Origin: Prochlorococcus sp. AG-459-B06
GTDB lineage: Bacteria; Cyanobacteriota; Cyanobacteriia; PCC-6307; Cyanobiaceae
Length of the DNA: 47,297 bases
Reading direction: 5' to 3'
Assembly: GCA_003209475.1 (NCBI GenBank)
Contig: QCQY01000011.1
Location: 1-47,297, forward strand
Below, piece after piece: positions 1-9,018 of the stretch (its first letter is position 1; the number at the start of each line of letters is the position of its first letter). The notes under the pieces were generated by a model. It worked only from the letters and a program-made list of their open reading frames with translations. It was not told the DNA's origin and did not search any database. The translations under genes were made by a program, and so were the position numbers.

Positions 1-720
1 CCTGATGGAGTTGTGATAATTCCAGCAAATGATCCATTCCTGGAGAAAACTTTAAAAGAATTTTGGAAAGGCAGAGTGATAAAAGTAAGACTATTAAATA
101 TAGAAAATCAAAAGCAGAGTTTGAAGAAAGATGATAATTTGCGAGGATTTTATAATCCTTCGAATAAAAAAATTTTAATTGAAGAAAATATCTTTGAAAT
201 TTCATTTGAGGGATTTCATAATGCTTCAAATTTCTTATTTGCTTATGCAGTTGCTAGAGAGCTAGGCATTGATTTTGCAAGTTTTAATAAATTTGATTTT
301 GTAAGTTTAAGTGGAAGGAATAATATTCTTAAATCAGTAAAAACAACAATATATGATGAATCATATAATGCTTCGCCAGAGTCAGTAAAAGCATGTATTA
401 AGAACCTGCTTGAAAAACCGAGAAATAAATTTTTTATTTTTGGAAGTATGCAAGAATTGGGAGAAGAATCTGAAAAATATCATAAAGAAATATTCAAATT
501 AGTAAATAATTCAGAAATAGAAAAATGTTTATTTATTTGCGATAAAAAAAATGAAAAAATTTACACCAATTATCTAAAAAATAAGAAAAAATTTTTAGTT
601 TTAAATAATATAAAAGATGTACCTAAAGAGATAAACAAATCCACAAAAAAAGGTGATTCTATCCTTATAAAAGGGAGCAGATGTTGGCAGCTTGAAAAAA
701 TTATTGAATTAATTAATTAG
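1..720 (+). CDS. murF: MurF, UDP-MurNAc-tripeptide:D-Ala-D-Ala ligase (5' end outside window)
   Basis: This is the C-terminal part (239 residues) of a Mur ligase. The frame is open from base 1, so the start lies outside the window and the in-frame GTG at 13 is not the real start. MurF joins D-Ala-D-Ala to UDP-MurNAc-tripeptide in the cytoplasm, ATP-dependently, completing the peptidoglycan precursor. Visible Mur-ligase marks are GFHNASN (family GxHNxxN, end of the central domain), then DESYNASPESV and GSMQELGEES of the C-terminal domain, and KGSRCWQLEKI, which matches the family's terminal KGSR segment. It ends 1 base before the convergent glmU stop. MurF is preferred over MurC, D or E because of the DxYNANP-like and GSR motifs. 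Confidence 0.9.
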   Translation, partial: PDGVVIIPANDPFLEKTLKEFWKGRVIKVRLLNIENQKQSLKKDDNLRGFYNPSNKKILIEENIFEISFEGFHNASNFLFAYAVARELGIDFASFNKFDFVSLSGRNNILKSVKTTIYDESYNASPESVKACIKNLLEKPRNKFFIFGSMQELGEESEKYHKEIFKLVNNSEIEKCLFICDKKNEKIYTNYLKNKKKFLVLNNIKDVPKEINKSTKKGDSILIKGSRCWQLEKIIELIN

Positions 721-721
721 A

Positions 722-2071
722 TCAAGATTTCTTTCTTTTCCAATTTTCTATATTTACTTGCTTAGTTCTTGAGATTGCTAATGTATTGTCTTTGGAGTCT
801 TTGGTAATAACTGAACCAGCTCCTGTCGTTACTGATTCCCCGAGATTTATTGGCGCTATAAAAACTGTATTTGCACCAATACTGGAATTTTTGCCAATTC
901 TTGTTTGATGTTTTTTCTGACCATCAAAATTTGCAGTAATAGTACCTGCTCCAATATTTGTAGACCTTCCAATAATAGAATCGCCAATATAACTTAAATG
1001 GTTTACTTTAGATTCTTCCTCTAATTTACTATTTTTGATTTCAACAAAATTTCCTATTTTGCTGTAAGAAGATATTTTGGAATTAGGTCTTATATGACTA
1101 TAAGGGCCAATTTTTATATAATCCATTATCTGAGAATTATAAACAGTAGAGTTTGAAATTTCACAATGCAATCCCACCTTAGAATTCTCAATAAAAGTAT
1201 TTGGTCCAATAATGCATTGACTATTTATTTTGGTGCTTCCCCTTATATGTGTATTAGCCTCTATAGTTACATCCTTACCAATTTCGGCTTCTTCACTAAT
1301 TGAACAACTTGCTTTATTTATAAAAGTTACACCATTAAGCATATGCTTTTCTTTAATTGAATTCTGAATATTTTCCTCGCACTCTGATAGTTGAATTCTG
1401 TTATTAATTCCTTGAAGTTCTCCATTATCCTCTACCTCGAAACTTAAGGAATTCTTTAGCAATGGTACTGTATCTGTTAAGTAGATTTCTTTTTGATTAT
1501 TATTACTCTGTAAAGAATTAATTATTTCTGATAAGTTGCCCCAGTTAAAACAGTAAATACCTGCATTTATTAATAGATTTTCTCTTTCTAGATCATTGCA
1601 ATCTTTTTCTTCAACTATTCTCTCTATGAAATCACCATTTAAAAAAACTCTGCCATATCCATGAGGGTTTGTTTTCTTTGTAGTAATTAACGAAACATCA
1701 GCATTTTTTGAATCGTGTAAATATAAAAGATTTTTTAGAGTACTAGGCCTAATTAGTGGCACATCGCCGTTAAGTATCAAAAGTTTGCCTTCATGTTTTT
1801 TTACTTCTCTACAAAGTACCTGGATTGCATGACCGGTTCCTGATTGAGGTTGTTGAATAACTACATGGATATTTTTATCGTTTGGGATTGACTTTTGTAC
1901 TTCTTTTGATTTGTGTCCTGTAATTACGAAAATTTGATCAGGTTTTAACTCAACACATGAATCAATAACTCTTTGCAGAAGACTTTTGCCAGAAATTTTA
2001 TGTAAAACTTTTGGCAATGAGCTTTCCATCCTAGTACCCTTGCCTGCCGCTAAAATCGCAACACTTAACAT
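722..2071 (-). CDS. glmU: GlmU, bifunctional GlcNAc-1-P uridyltransferase / GlcN-1-P acetyltransferase
   Basis: GlmU acetylates glucosamine 1-phosphate with acetyl-CoA and then couples the product to UTP, giving UDP-GlcNAc for peptidoglycan and lipid A. The N-terminal half is a nucleotidyltransferase: LAAGKGTRM at residues 7-15, the following PKVLHKI with the catalytic-type Lys, and the LNGDVPL metal-site region near residue 100. From about residue 250 the protein is a left-handed beta helix of hexapeptide repeats, with NHLSYIGDS and [13 protein letters not shown] typical of the acetyltransferase site. At 449 residues it is full length for the family. It is the last gene of a minus-strand run, aroA then the MnmC-like gene then glmU, with gaps of 16 and 25 bases. 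The start is ATG. Confidence 0.96.
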   Translation of the reverse strand: MLSVAILAAGKGTRMESSLPKVLHKISGKSLLQRVIDSCVELKPDQIFVITGHKSKEVQKSIPNDKNIHVVIQQPQSGTGHAIQVLCREVKKHEGKLLILNGDVPLIRPSTLKNLLYLHDSKNADVSLITTKKTNPHGYGRVFLNGDFIERIVEEKDCNDLERENLLINAGIYCFNWGNLSEIINSLQSNNNQKEIYLTDTVPLLKNSLSFEVEDNGELQGINNRIQLSECEENIQNSIKEKHMLNGVTFINKASCSISEEAEIGKDVTIEANTHIRGSTKINSQCIIGPNTFIENSKVGLHCEISNSTVYNSQIMDYIKIGPYSHIRPNSKISSYSKIGNFVEIKNSKLEEESKVNHLSYIGDSIIGRSTNIGAGTITANFDGQKKHQTRIGKNSSIGANTVFIAPINLGESVTTGAGSVITKDSKDNTLAISRTKQVNIENWKRKKS

Positions 2072-2096
2072 GTTTATTTGAAATCCTTATTTAAAT

Positions 2097-3002
2097 TTAA
2101 CTCTTAACGGATAACTTCGTCATTCCCCACTTCTCTCTCCATTTATTTGTAGATAATAAATCTGAAAATAATTGCTCATCAAATCTCTTCTTGATTATAT
2201 CGTCTTTACTTGAGTTTAAACCTTGATCTCTATATGGAATACTAGCTTTAGTTAATAGATGTTCCTCTTCCATTAACGACAACTTTTTAAGATTGAAGTT
2301 GGGTTTCAATTTATTTTTCTCAAATTTTGATATTGCGACAGTTCCCTGACTCCAAAAAGTTCTGTTATTTAAACTTGGTTTAATAGTAAAAATCTCTAAT
2401 CCAAGATTTCTTAGGGTTTTTCTTACTGCCGCTGAAGAAGAATAAGTTATTAAATAACCTTGAGAATTGAGCTTTTCTGTGACTTTTGATAAAAATTCAA
2501 TTGTCCATACTTGTGGACATTTTTGAGGAGAAAAACCATCTAAATAAATTAGATCGAATTTAATAGACGAAGGAATAATATTGATTTTATCTCTAGCATC
2601 ACCCCACAAAACACTGCATTTAAAAAATTGATCCTCAAAGTAATTTTTTCGGTACAGTGATTTAAATATTGTTTTGACTTTTGGATCCCATAATTTCAGG
2701 AAAGATTCATTTTTAAGCGAATATTCAAGAGGCTTTTTATCAATCTCCAACCCAAATAAATTTAAATACGATTTTTGTTTAATTAACTCATTTAATAAGG
2801 AAGCGGAATTATATCCTAAACCAAAACATATATCCAAAACATTAAGAGATTTACCCTTAAATCTTTTCAGATTAGAAGGAGCTGTAAACTTTAATTTTGT
2901 TTCCTCCAATGCTCCTAATAAGCTATGGAAATTCTCTTGAAAAATTAAACTCCTTAAAGAGTAACTCCCATCCTTTGTTAAAACTTCAATTAATTCAGTC
3001 AA
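2097..3002 (-). CDS. MnmC-like SAM-dependent methyltransferase (DUF752 type)
   Basis: A 301-residue protein resembling the methyltransferase half of MnmC, which completes mnm5(s2)U at the tRNA wobble position. The SAM-binding motif LNVLDICFGLGYNSASLL lies near residue 55, and DLIYLDGFSPQKCPQVW around residue 150 matches the LDGFxPxKNPxxW signature of MnmC/DUF752. The FAD oxidase half found in enterobacterial MnmC is missing, as is usual for cyanobacterial homologues. The start codon is TTG. The gene follows aroA by 16 bases and precedes glmU by 25, so it is probably cotranscribed. The tRNA substrate is inferred from the family; another small-molecule or RNA substrate is possible. Confidence 0.8.
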   Translation of the reverse strand: MTELIEVLTKDGSYSLRSLIFQENFHSLLGALEETKLKFTAPSNLKRFKGKSLNVLDICFGLGYNSASLLNELIKQKSYLNLFGLEIDKKPLEYSLKNESFLKLWDPKVKTIFKSLYRKNYFEDQFFKCSVLWGDARDKINIIPSSIKFDLIYLDGFSPQKCPQVWTIEFLSKVTEKLNSQGYLITYSSSAAVRKTLRNLGLEIFTIKPSLNNRTFWSQGTVAISKFEKNKLKPNFNLKKLSLMEEEHLLTKASIPYRDQGLNSSKDDIIKKRFDEQLFSDLLSTNKWREKWGMTKLSVKS

Positions 3003-3018
3003 AAACTTTTTAATTCAG

Positions 3019-4335
3019 TTAATTAGTTAGTTTGGCAAGGTCTTCCCAAAAAGTGGGATATGAGACATTAGCAGCATCTGATCTCATGATTTTTGAGGTA
3101 CCTCTAGCGAGAAGTGAAGCAATAGCAAGACTCATCGCTACTCGATGATCCGTCTCACTGTCTATTTCCGCAGAATGAAATTTTGATTGACCATTAATAA
3201 TTAGCCCATCTTCTTTCTCTGTTATTTCAGCCCCGAACTTGAGCAACTGTCTTGCCATTACTTTTAATCGATCTGTTTCCTTAACTCTTAATTCTTGTGC
3301 ATCTTTAATTTCAGAAACTCCATTACAAAAACAGGCAGCTACAGTGAGAATAGGAATTTCATCTATGAGTTTTGGGAGAATATGTCCTTCAATAGTGAAT
3401 GATCTTAAATTATTTGCAGTCTTTACTTTAATAGATCCAATAGGTTCTCCTGCAATAGTAGATTTATCTAAAATCTCATAATTACACCCCATTAAATCCA
3501 TTACATCTAAAATCCCTGTTCTGGTGGGATTTAATCCGACATTTTGAATTAAAATCTCCGAATTTGGAACAATAGATGCAGCTATCATCCAAAAGGAAGC
3601 AGAGCTTATGTCTCCAGGGATTAATATTCTCTGACCAATTAAGTTACCCCCTGACTTTATAACTACATTCCTTCCTAACTCTCCTCTGATACTTATTTCT
3701 GCTCCAAATGCTTTTAACATTCTTTCAGTATGATCTCTTGAAGATGCTGGCTCAATAACAGAAGTGGTTCCAGAAGCTTTAAGGCCTGCCAATAATATTG
3801 CAGATTTTACTTGAGCACTAGCTACAGGGGTTCCAATAACACATCCTTTAAGTTTATTCCCATCAATTGAAATTGGAGCCTTGTTCCCTTTCTCTCTACC
3901 AAATATTTTGCCACCCATCAAAGATAATGGTTTGCCCACTCTACCCATTGGCCTTTCATTAAGAGATTTGTCCCCGGTTAGAATAAAGTTCTTACCTTCT
4001 TGACCTGCTAGTAACCCCATTAATAATCTCATGGTGGTTCCCGAATTCCCACAATTTAGAATTTCTTTAGGCTCTTTTAATCCATTAAGTCCCAATCCTG
4101 AAATCGTAAAAGGCTCATCTTTTTTTATTTCTGGTATATTTACACCTAATTTCCTAAGACAATCAGCAGTTGAAAGTGGATCTTCAGAATGTAAAAACCC
4201 CTCAATAGTAGAGTCACCCTTAGCAATACTTCCAATTATCAAGGCTCTATGAGAGATAGATTTATCTCCAGGTACCTTTATTTTTCCTTTTAAATTAACA
4301 CCACCTTTTATTGTGCGGATGTTCTTCATTTTCAA
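3019..4335 (-). CDS. aroA: AroA, 5-enolpyruvylshikimate-3-phosphate synthase
   Basis: AroA transfers the enolpyruvyl group of PEP to shikimate 3-phosphate in aromatic amino acid and quinone-precursor synthesis. [15 protein letters not shown] (near residue 22) holds the substrate Lys, Ser and Arg. [18 protein letters not shown] near residue 95 is the phosphate-binding segment, and RVKETDRL near residue 350 is the second signature. The length (438) is normal. The start is ambiguous: TTG at 4335 has an AGGAAG ribosome site about 7 bases upstream, while an in-frame ATG at 4329 lies two codons in. I keep the TTG for its spacing. It is the first gene of the aroA, MnmC-like, glmU run and is divergent from comB across about 125 bases. 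Confidence 0.95.
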   Translation of the reverse strand: MKMKNIRTIKGGVNLKGKIKVPGDKSISHRALIIGSIAKGDSTIEGFLHSEDPLSTADCLRKLGVNIPEIKKDEPFTISGLGLNGLKEPKEILNCGNSGTTMRLLMGLLAGQEGKNFILTGDKSLNERPMGRVGKPLSLMGGKIFGREKGNKAPISIDGNKLKGCVIGTPVASAQVKSAILLAGLKASGTTSVIEPASSRDHTERMLKAFGAEISIRGELGRNVVIKSGGNLIGQRILIPGDISSASFWMIAASIVPNSEILIQNVGLNPTRTGILDVMDLMGCNYEILDKSTIAGEPIGSIKVKTANNLRSFTIEGHILPKLIDEIPILTVAACFCNGVSEIKDAQELRVKETDRLKVMARQLLKFGAEITEKEDGLIINGQSKFHSAEIDSETDHRVAMSLAIASLLARGTSKIMRSDAANVSYPTFWEDLAKLTN

Positions 4336-4433
4336 ATTAATACTTCCTAAGTTTTCTATAAAAACAAAATTAGTTCTATATTATCAATAAGTTTGTTTTT
4401 AAAAAAAAATAATCAAATTAAGTAACTGTTTTC

Positions 4434-4439
4434 TATAAT
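4434..4439 (+). promoter_or_regulatory. -10 box (TATAAT) for comB
   Basis: A perfect TATAAT sits 24 bases before the proposed comB start and would place the RNA 5' end near 4446, just ahead of the GAAAGGGA ribosome site (4448-4455). No convincing -35 element is seen. The short predicted leader leaves little room for a start other than the 4457-4463 cluster. Confidence 0.55.
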
Positions 4440-4462
4440 AAAAACCAGAAAGGGACCTGATC

Positions 4463-5191
4463 ATTAATCTTACTTATTATCACGTTGCAAAGGATGTTCC
4501 AGAAATTACGCCCGATATTGCAGTTGTTATTGATGTTTTAAGAGCTACGACCACAATTTCTTGGGCTTTAAATAATGGAGCTGACTCAATACAAGTTTTT
4601 GCAGATTTAGATTTATTGAAAAAATCTGCAATTAAGTGGCAAGCTAATAAGAAGCTAATGCTTGGAGAGAGAGGCGGGGAAAAGATTGAGGGCTTTGATT
4701 TAGGGAATTCCCCTCTATCAGTTACAAAAAAAGTTGTTAACGGTAAAAGACTTTTTATGAGTACGACTAATGGGACTAAATCATTGCAAAAAGTTCAAAA
4801 TGCAAACCATTTATTTGCTATGGGACTCCCAAATAGGAAAGCAGTTGCCGAAAGAATTATTTCATTAAAAAGAGAAAATGTTTTAATACTTGGTAGTGGT
4901 TGGGAAAGTTCATATTCACTTGAGGATTCTTTAGCTGCTGGCGCTTTGGCTGCATACTTAAAACAGAACTGTGAGTTTGAAATTAATATATTGAATGACG
5001 AATTACAGGCTGCTTTGTCACTCTGGGATTTTTGGAAAAATGATATTTTAAAGTGTTTAAAAACAGCAACCCATGGCAAAAGATTGACAAGTCTTGGAGA
5101 TTATGAGGATGATTTTAAATGTTGCGCTGAACTTGATTGCTTAGATATTGTTCCAGCTCAAGTTGAAAGAGGTGTGATTCGTGCCTCATGA
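4463..5191 (+). CDS. comB: ComB, 2-phosphosulfolactate phosphatase-like, proposed ATT start
   Basis: The ComB family hydrolyses 2-phosphosulfolactate to sulfolactate in methanogen coenzyme M synthesis. Its role in cyanobacteria, which lack that pathway, is unclear. VVIDVLRATTT near residue 23 is the family hallmark, followed by GNSPL and MSTTNGTKSL, and the protein ends PAQVERGVIRAS. The frame runs back to a stop at 4439 and contains no ATG, GTG or TTG before the clearly internal TTG at 4616, which would delete the IDVLRATTT core. Candidate starts are CTG 4457, ATC 4460 and ATT 4463. ATT lies 7 bases after GAAAGGGA and gives MNLTYYHVA, which fits the usual N-terminus, so I choose it (242 residues). 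A sequencing error in the start codon is the alternative. Confidence 0.85.
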   Translation: MNLTYYHVAKDVPEITPDIAVVIDVLRATTTISWALNNGADSIQVFADLDLLKKSAIKWQANKKLMLGERGGEKIEGFDLGNSPLSVTKKVVNGKRLFMSTTNGTKSLQKVQNANHLFAMGLPNRKAVAERIISLKRENVLILGSGWESSYSLEDSLAAGALAAYLKQNCEFEINILNDELQAALSLWDFWKNDILKCLKTATHGKRLTSLGDYEDDFKCCAELDCLDIVPAQVERGVIRAS

Positions 5192-5221
5192 TTTACGAAT
5201 TGGTTCACTAGGAGTAAAGTC

Positions 5222-6049
5222 TTGACTGATTTTTTGGTAGCTGCATTGCAAATTACGAGTACTTCAAATGTTGAAGCAAATTTTATTGAAGCAGAAGAAC
5301 AGATTGAATTAGCTGCAAGAAGAGGTGCTGAGTTAATAGGATTGCCTGAGAATTTTGCTTTTTTGGGAGGCGATGATGAAAAACTTAGATTAGCTTCTGA
5401 ATTGTCAGAGAAGTGTGCAAATTTTCTAAAAACTATGTCTCAGAGATATCAAGTGTTTCTTTTGGGAGGAGGGTATCCTGTACCTGCTGGTGATGACAGT
5501 CATACTTTTAATAGGTCAGCCTTATTTGGGAAAGATGGACAGATTTTGGCAAAATACGACAAGATTCATTTGTTTGATGTTGATTTACCAGATGGAAATT
5601 TATACAAGGAATCATCCACTATTTTATCTGGAGCAGAATATCCACCTGTTGTAGATGTCCCAGGTTTATGCAAGATAGGATTATCGATTTGTTACGACGT
5701 TAGATTTCCTGAACTCTATAGATATTTATCTTCCAATGGTGCAGAGCTAATTATGATTCCCGCTGCTTTTACAGCATTTACTGGGAAAGATCATTGGCAA
5801 ATCCTATTACAAGCTAGAGCAATTGAGAATACAGTATATGTAGTCGCTCCAGCTCAAACTGGGATTCATTATGGAAGAAGACAAAGTCATGGCCATGCAA
5901 TGGTAATTGACCCTTGGGGTACAGTTTTATCTGATGCCGGAAAAACTCAGGGAGCTGCAATAGCCCCTGCTGATAAAGAAAGAGTAAAGAAAATTAGAGA
6001 GCAGATGCCAAGCCTTAAACATAGAAAAAACAAATTGTTTACAAACTAA
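5222..6049 (+). CDS. Carbon-nitrogen hydrolase, nitrilase superfamily (Nit1-like)
   Basis: A 275-residue hydrolase of the nitrilase fold, cutting or forming C-N bonds in amides. The Glu-Lys-Cys triad is visible: Glu in GLPENFAFL (near residue 43), Lys in YDKIHLFDVD (near 118) and Cys in GLSICYDVRFPELYR (near 156). This arrangement and length resemble the Nit1/NitFhit group, whose characterised members act on deaminated glutathione. That substrate is family knowledge and not shown here. The start is TTG with AGGAG 8 bases upstream, and a stop (comB's own) lies 30 bases before it in the same frame. It overlaps the amidase start by one base (TAATG), so the two are likely translationally coupled. 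Confidence 0.88.
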   Translation: MTDFLVAALQITSTSNVEANFIEAEEQIELAARRGAELIGLPENFAFLGGDDEKLRLASELSEKCANFLKTMSQRYQVFLLGGGYPVPAGDDSHTFNRSALFGKDGQILAKYDKIHLFDVDLPDGNLYKESSTILSGAEYPPVVDVPGLCKIGLSICYDVRFPELYRYLSSNGAELIMIPAAFTAFTGKDHWQILLQARAIENTVYVVAPAQTGIHYGRRQSHGHAMVIDPWGTVLSDAGKTQGAAIAPADKERVKKIREQMPSLKHRKNKLFTN

Positions 6050-7134
6050 TGATAAAGTTTTTAGATAATAAACTTTTTCGTTATTTATCCGTTTTTTTAT
6101 TTTTAAATTCTTCAATCCTTCCAGTTAAATCTTCAAGTGCTCTTGCGGCATGGGCTATAAATACTAATGGGGTTTTAGAATTAAGAACTAAATCAAATAC
6201 AAATTTAAAAGCATACTTTCAGAAGGCTAACCAAATATCGGGAGATAGATTCTGGGTAGATTTTCCAGGAGAATTAAAAAATCCAAGAATAATAAAAGGT
6301 AATGGCCCAATAAAAGAAATTAGATTAGGTAAACCAGATAAGGGTAAAACAAGACTAGTAATTGAATTTAAGGAAGAGACTTATTTAAAACCTTTGACTT
6401 GGCGATTGGTTGGTTTAGATCAAAACAGGTGGAGAATCAAACTATTTAACCAGAAATATTCTTTTAAGAGGATTAGTGAAGGTCAAGTTTTTAAGAGAGT
6501 AAAAAATATTAAAAAAAAGCAAAAATCAATTAATAAAAATAAAAGTGATTATTATTACTTGAAATTACCAGACGTAAAACAAAATAAATTTTTGGTTGTT
6601 ATCGACCCAGGTCACGGAGGTCTTGATCCAGGAGCAATAGGCATTGGTGGTATTAGGGAAACAGATGTTGTACTGGAGGTTTCCAAAATAGTTAAAAATT
6701 TACTTTCTGAGAAAGGTGTCAAAGTAAGATTAACCCGAAAAAATGAAGTTGATTTAGATTTGCCTCCAAGAGTTTCCTTTGCCAACAATACGGATGCGGA
6801 TATCTTTGTAAGTATTCATGCAAATGCCTCAAGGGGGAAAAGAAAGGATATTAATGGATTGGAAACTTTTTACTATAGAGGTTGGAGAGGTAGGTTACTT
6901 GCTAAAAAAATTCAAAAACAAATTCTAAGAGTTTCTCCTGGGAGTCCTGATAGAGGCGTTAAGCAAGGTAGGTTTTACGTAATTAAAAATACTAGGATGC
7001 CTGCAGTTCTGGTAGAAATTGGATTTTTAACGGGGAGATTAGATGCAAGAAGATTAGAAAAAACAACGCATCGTAAAAGATTAGCTTATGCAATTGCAAA
7101 AGGTATTCTTGAATATCTGTATAGAATAGGGTGA
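6049..7134 (+). CDS. N-acetylmuramoyl-L-alanine amidase, AmiC-like (AMIN + Amidase_3)
   Basis: This is an exported zinc amidase that cuts the MurNAc-L-Ala bond of peptidoglycan during division and wall remodelling. An N-terminal hydrophobic segment (residues about 9-27) looks like a signal peptide. Residues about 30-130 form an AMIN-like beta domain that probably targets the wall. The Amidase_3 domain follows from about 180, with zinc ligands His in DPGHGGLDPGA, Glu in GIRETDVVL and His in VSIHANAS, and the catalytic Glu in VLVEIGFLT. A basic linker around residues 140-165 separates the domains. It overlaps murI by four bases (GTGA), so amidase and glutamate racemase are coupled in a wall-related operon. 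Confidence 0.93.
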   Translation: MIKFLDNKLFRYLSVFLFLNSSILPVKSSSALAAWAINTNGVLELRTKSNTNLKAYFQKANQISGDRFWVDFPGELKNPRIIKGNGPIKEIRLGKPDKGKTRLVIEFKEETYLKPLTWRLVGLDQNRWRIKLFNQKYSFKRISEGQVFKRVKNIKKKQKSINKNKSDYYYLKLPDVKQNKFLVVIDPGHGGLDPGAIGIGGIRETDVVLEVSKIVKNLLSEKGVKVRLTRKNEVDLDLPPRVSFANNTDADIFVSIHANASRGKRKDINGLETFYYRGWRGRLLAKKIQKQILRVSPGSPDRGVKQGRFYVIKNTRMPAVLVEIGFLTGRLDARRLEKTTHRKRLAYAIAKGILEYLYRIG

Positions 7135-7925
7135 AGATTAAAATAGGTATATTTGACAGTGGTATAGGTGGTTTTACTATCCTTAATTCTCTACTAAAAA
7201 CACGTAAAGATGTGGATGTTTTTTATTTGGCGGATACAAAAAGAATACCTTTTGGCAATAAAAATTTTAAAGAGATAAGATCAATTGCAAAGGAGATTTG
7301 CAATTTCTTTGTTGATAAGAATTTGGATGCACTTTTAGTAGCTTGTAATACTACAAATGCATGTGCACTTGATATTCTGGAAAGTAATTTAATGGTTCCT
7401 TGTTTTGAACTTATAAACTCAGTATCGGAAATAGTTGATAAACAAATAATTGGGGTCCTAGCAACACAAACAACTGTTCGATCGTCATATTACAAAAACG
7501 CTATAAATTCTAAAAAAAAGAATACGATTATTTTTCAGCAAGAATGTCCAGAATTCGTATCCGAAATTGAAAAAGAAAAATTAAATCTTGATAAGTTAAA
7601 TTATCTTTCTGATTTATACTTAAGACCATTAATAAACAAAAATATTGAAGAATTAATACTTGGATGTAGTCACTATCCTTTAATTTATGACATTTTAAGA
7701 AAAAAATTAGATTCAAATATAAAAATTATTGATCCATCGGAAGCATTAATAAAAAAATTTAATAAATCTTTTGCTATTCCAAAAACTGACTGTTATGAAA
7801 GTCTTTCTTATGAAAATGTAGATTTCTTTGTTACTTCAGAAAAAGATGTATTTTTTAAAAAAGTAAAATTTTGGTTTGAAATTAATAAAGAAATTAGGTT
7901 AGTAAACCTCCGAAGCAATGTTTGA
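7131..7925 (+). CDS. murI: MurI, glutamate racemase
   Basis: MurI interconverts L- and D-glutamate, supplying D-Glu for the peptidoglycan stem peptide. The two catalytic cysteines are present in VACNTTNA (near residue 73) and LGCSHYPL (near 181), and the N-terminus has the family IFDSGIGGFT. The length of 264 is normal. Translation starts at a GTG that overlaps the amidase stop codon. The polyprenyl synthase gene follows after a few bases and may belong to the same transcript. Confidence 0.95.
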   Translation: MKIKIGIFDSGIGGFTILNSLLKTRKDVDVFYLADTKRIPFGNKNFKEIRSIAKEICNFFVDKNLDALLVACNTTNACALDILESNLMVPCFELINSVSEIVDKQIIGVLATQTTVRSSYYKNAINSKKKNTIIFQQECPEFVSEIEKEKLNLDKLNYLSDLYLRPLINKNIEELILGCSHYPLIYDILRKKLDSNIKIIDPSEALIKKFNKSFAIPKTDCYESLSYENVDFFVTSEKDVFFKKVKFWFEINKEIRLVNLRSNV

Positions 7926-7952
7926 TTCCTTAATATATAGATGAGGTCAATC

Positions 7953-8924
7953 ATGAATACAGTAACAGAACTACTACAACCAGTTGAAAATGATCTTGAT
8001 GATCTTATTCTTGAACTGAAAAATTTAATTGGAGCTGGTCATCCAATTCTTCAAGCAGCAGCTGAACATCTTTTTAGTGCTGGCGGTAAAAGACTAAGAC
8101 CAGGCATTGTTTTATTAATTTCGAAAGCAATATCTCCTGAATTTATTTTAACTAGTAAACACAAAAGGCTTGCTGAGATTACTGAAATGATTCATACAGC
8201 ATCACTAGTTCACGATGATGTTGTTGATGAGGCTTCTATAAGGAGAGGCGTAGATACAGTACATAGCAGATTTAATACCAGAGTAGCTGTTTTAGCAGGT
8301 GATTTTTTATTCGCTCAAGCAAGTTGGCACCTTGCAAATCTTGATAATGTAAATGTAGTTAAATTACTCAGTAGAGTAATAATGGATTTGGCAGAAGGTG
8401 AAATTAAACAAAATCTAAATAGATTTGACTCTGCTCAATCTTTTTCAAAATATATTAATAAAAGCTATTGTAAAACTGCATCATTAATAGCAAATAGCTC
8501 TAAGGCAGCTGGAGTTTTGAGTGGTCTTAACGATGAAAACTTAACCTCTTTGTACGATTTTGGCAAAAATATTGGCTTGGCTTTTCAAGTTGTAGATGAC
8601 ATACTTGACTTTACTGGAAATGATAAACAACTCGGAAAACCTGCAGTAAGTGATCTTGCAAGTGGTTATCTTACTGCTCCAGTTTTATATGCCTTAGAAG
8701 AAAATAAGAAATTATCTGTTCTTATTAACAGAGAACTTGCTGAAAAAGATGATTTAGATGATGCCCTAAGTATTATTATGAATTCTAAAGCTATTGAAAG
8801 TTCCAGAAAACTAGCTGAGGATTTTGCAATGCTTTCTAAAGAATCTCTAGTTTGGCTCCCAGATTCAGAATATAAAAGGGCTTTAATGGCTCTTCCAGAA
8901 TTTGTTCTAAGCCGTATTTATTAG
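7953..8924 (+). CDS. sds: Long-chain polyprenyl diphosphate synthase (solanesyl type)
   Basis: A trans-prenyltransferase that condenses isopentenyl diphosphate onto an allylic primer. In cyanobacteria this paralogue is expected to make the C45 tail of plastoquinone. Both aspartate-rich motifs are seen: LVHDDVVDEAS (near residue 88) and FQVVDDILDFTGN (near 215), with GGKRLRPG upstream. An ATG at 7941 is also in frame, but GAGG at 7943-7946 lies 6 bases before the ATG at 7953, so I use the latter (323 residues). Chain length cannot be read from the motifs alone; a shorter-chain product such as GGPP is less likely given the sequence type. Confidence 0.87.
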   Translation: MNTVTELLQPVENDLDDLILELKNLIGAGHPILQAAAEHLFSAGGKRLRPGIVLLISKAISPEFILTSKHKRLAEITEMIHTASLVHDDVVDEASIRRGVDTVHSRFNTRVAVLAGDFLFAQASWHLANLDNVNVVKLLSRVIMDLAEGEIKQNLNRFDSAQSFSKYINKSYCKTASLIANSSKAAGVLSGLNDENLTSLYDFGKNIGLAFQVVDDILDFTGNDKQLGKPAVSDLASGYLTAPVLYALEENKKLSVLINRELAEKDDLDDALSIIMNSKAIESSRKLAEDFAMLSKESLVWLPDSEYKRALMALPEFVLSRIY

Positions 8925-9018
8925 ATCTAAAAAAATAAACTCTTCGAGCTAAATTAATATTAAAATTTTGGAAAACCATAAATTTTTCGACTAAATTTAT
9001 TAAGCATAGATTTATTTA

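Noticed and set aside
13-15. GTG at 13 as murF start
   Set aside because: The frame is open from base 1 and MurF should have a further N-terminal domain; the window cuts the gene.
2674-2940. Plus-strand 88-codon frame
   Set aside because: Lies wholly inside the MnmC-like gene on the other strand; the product has no recognisable pattern and no ribosome site.
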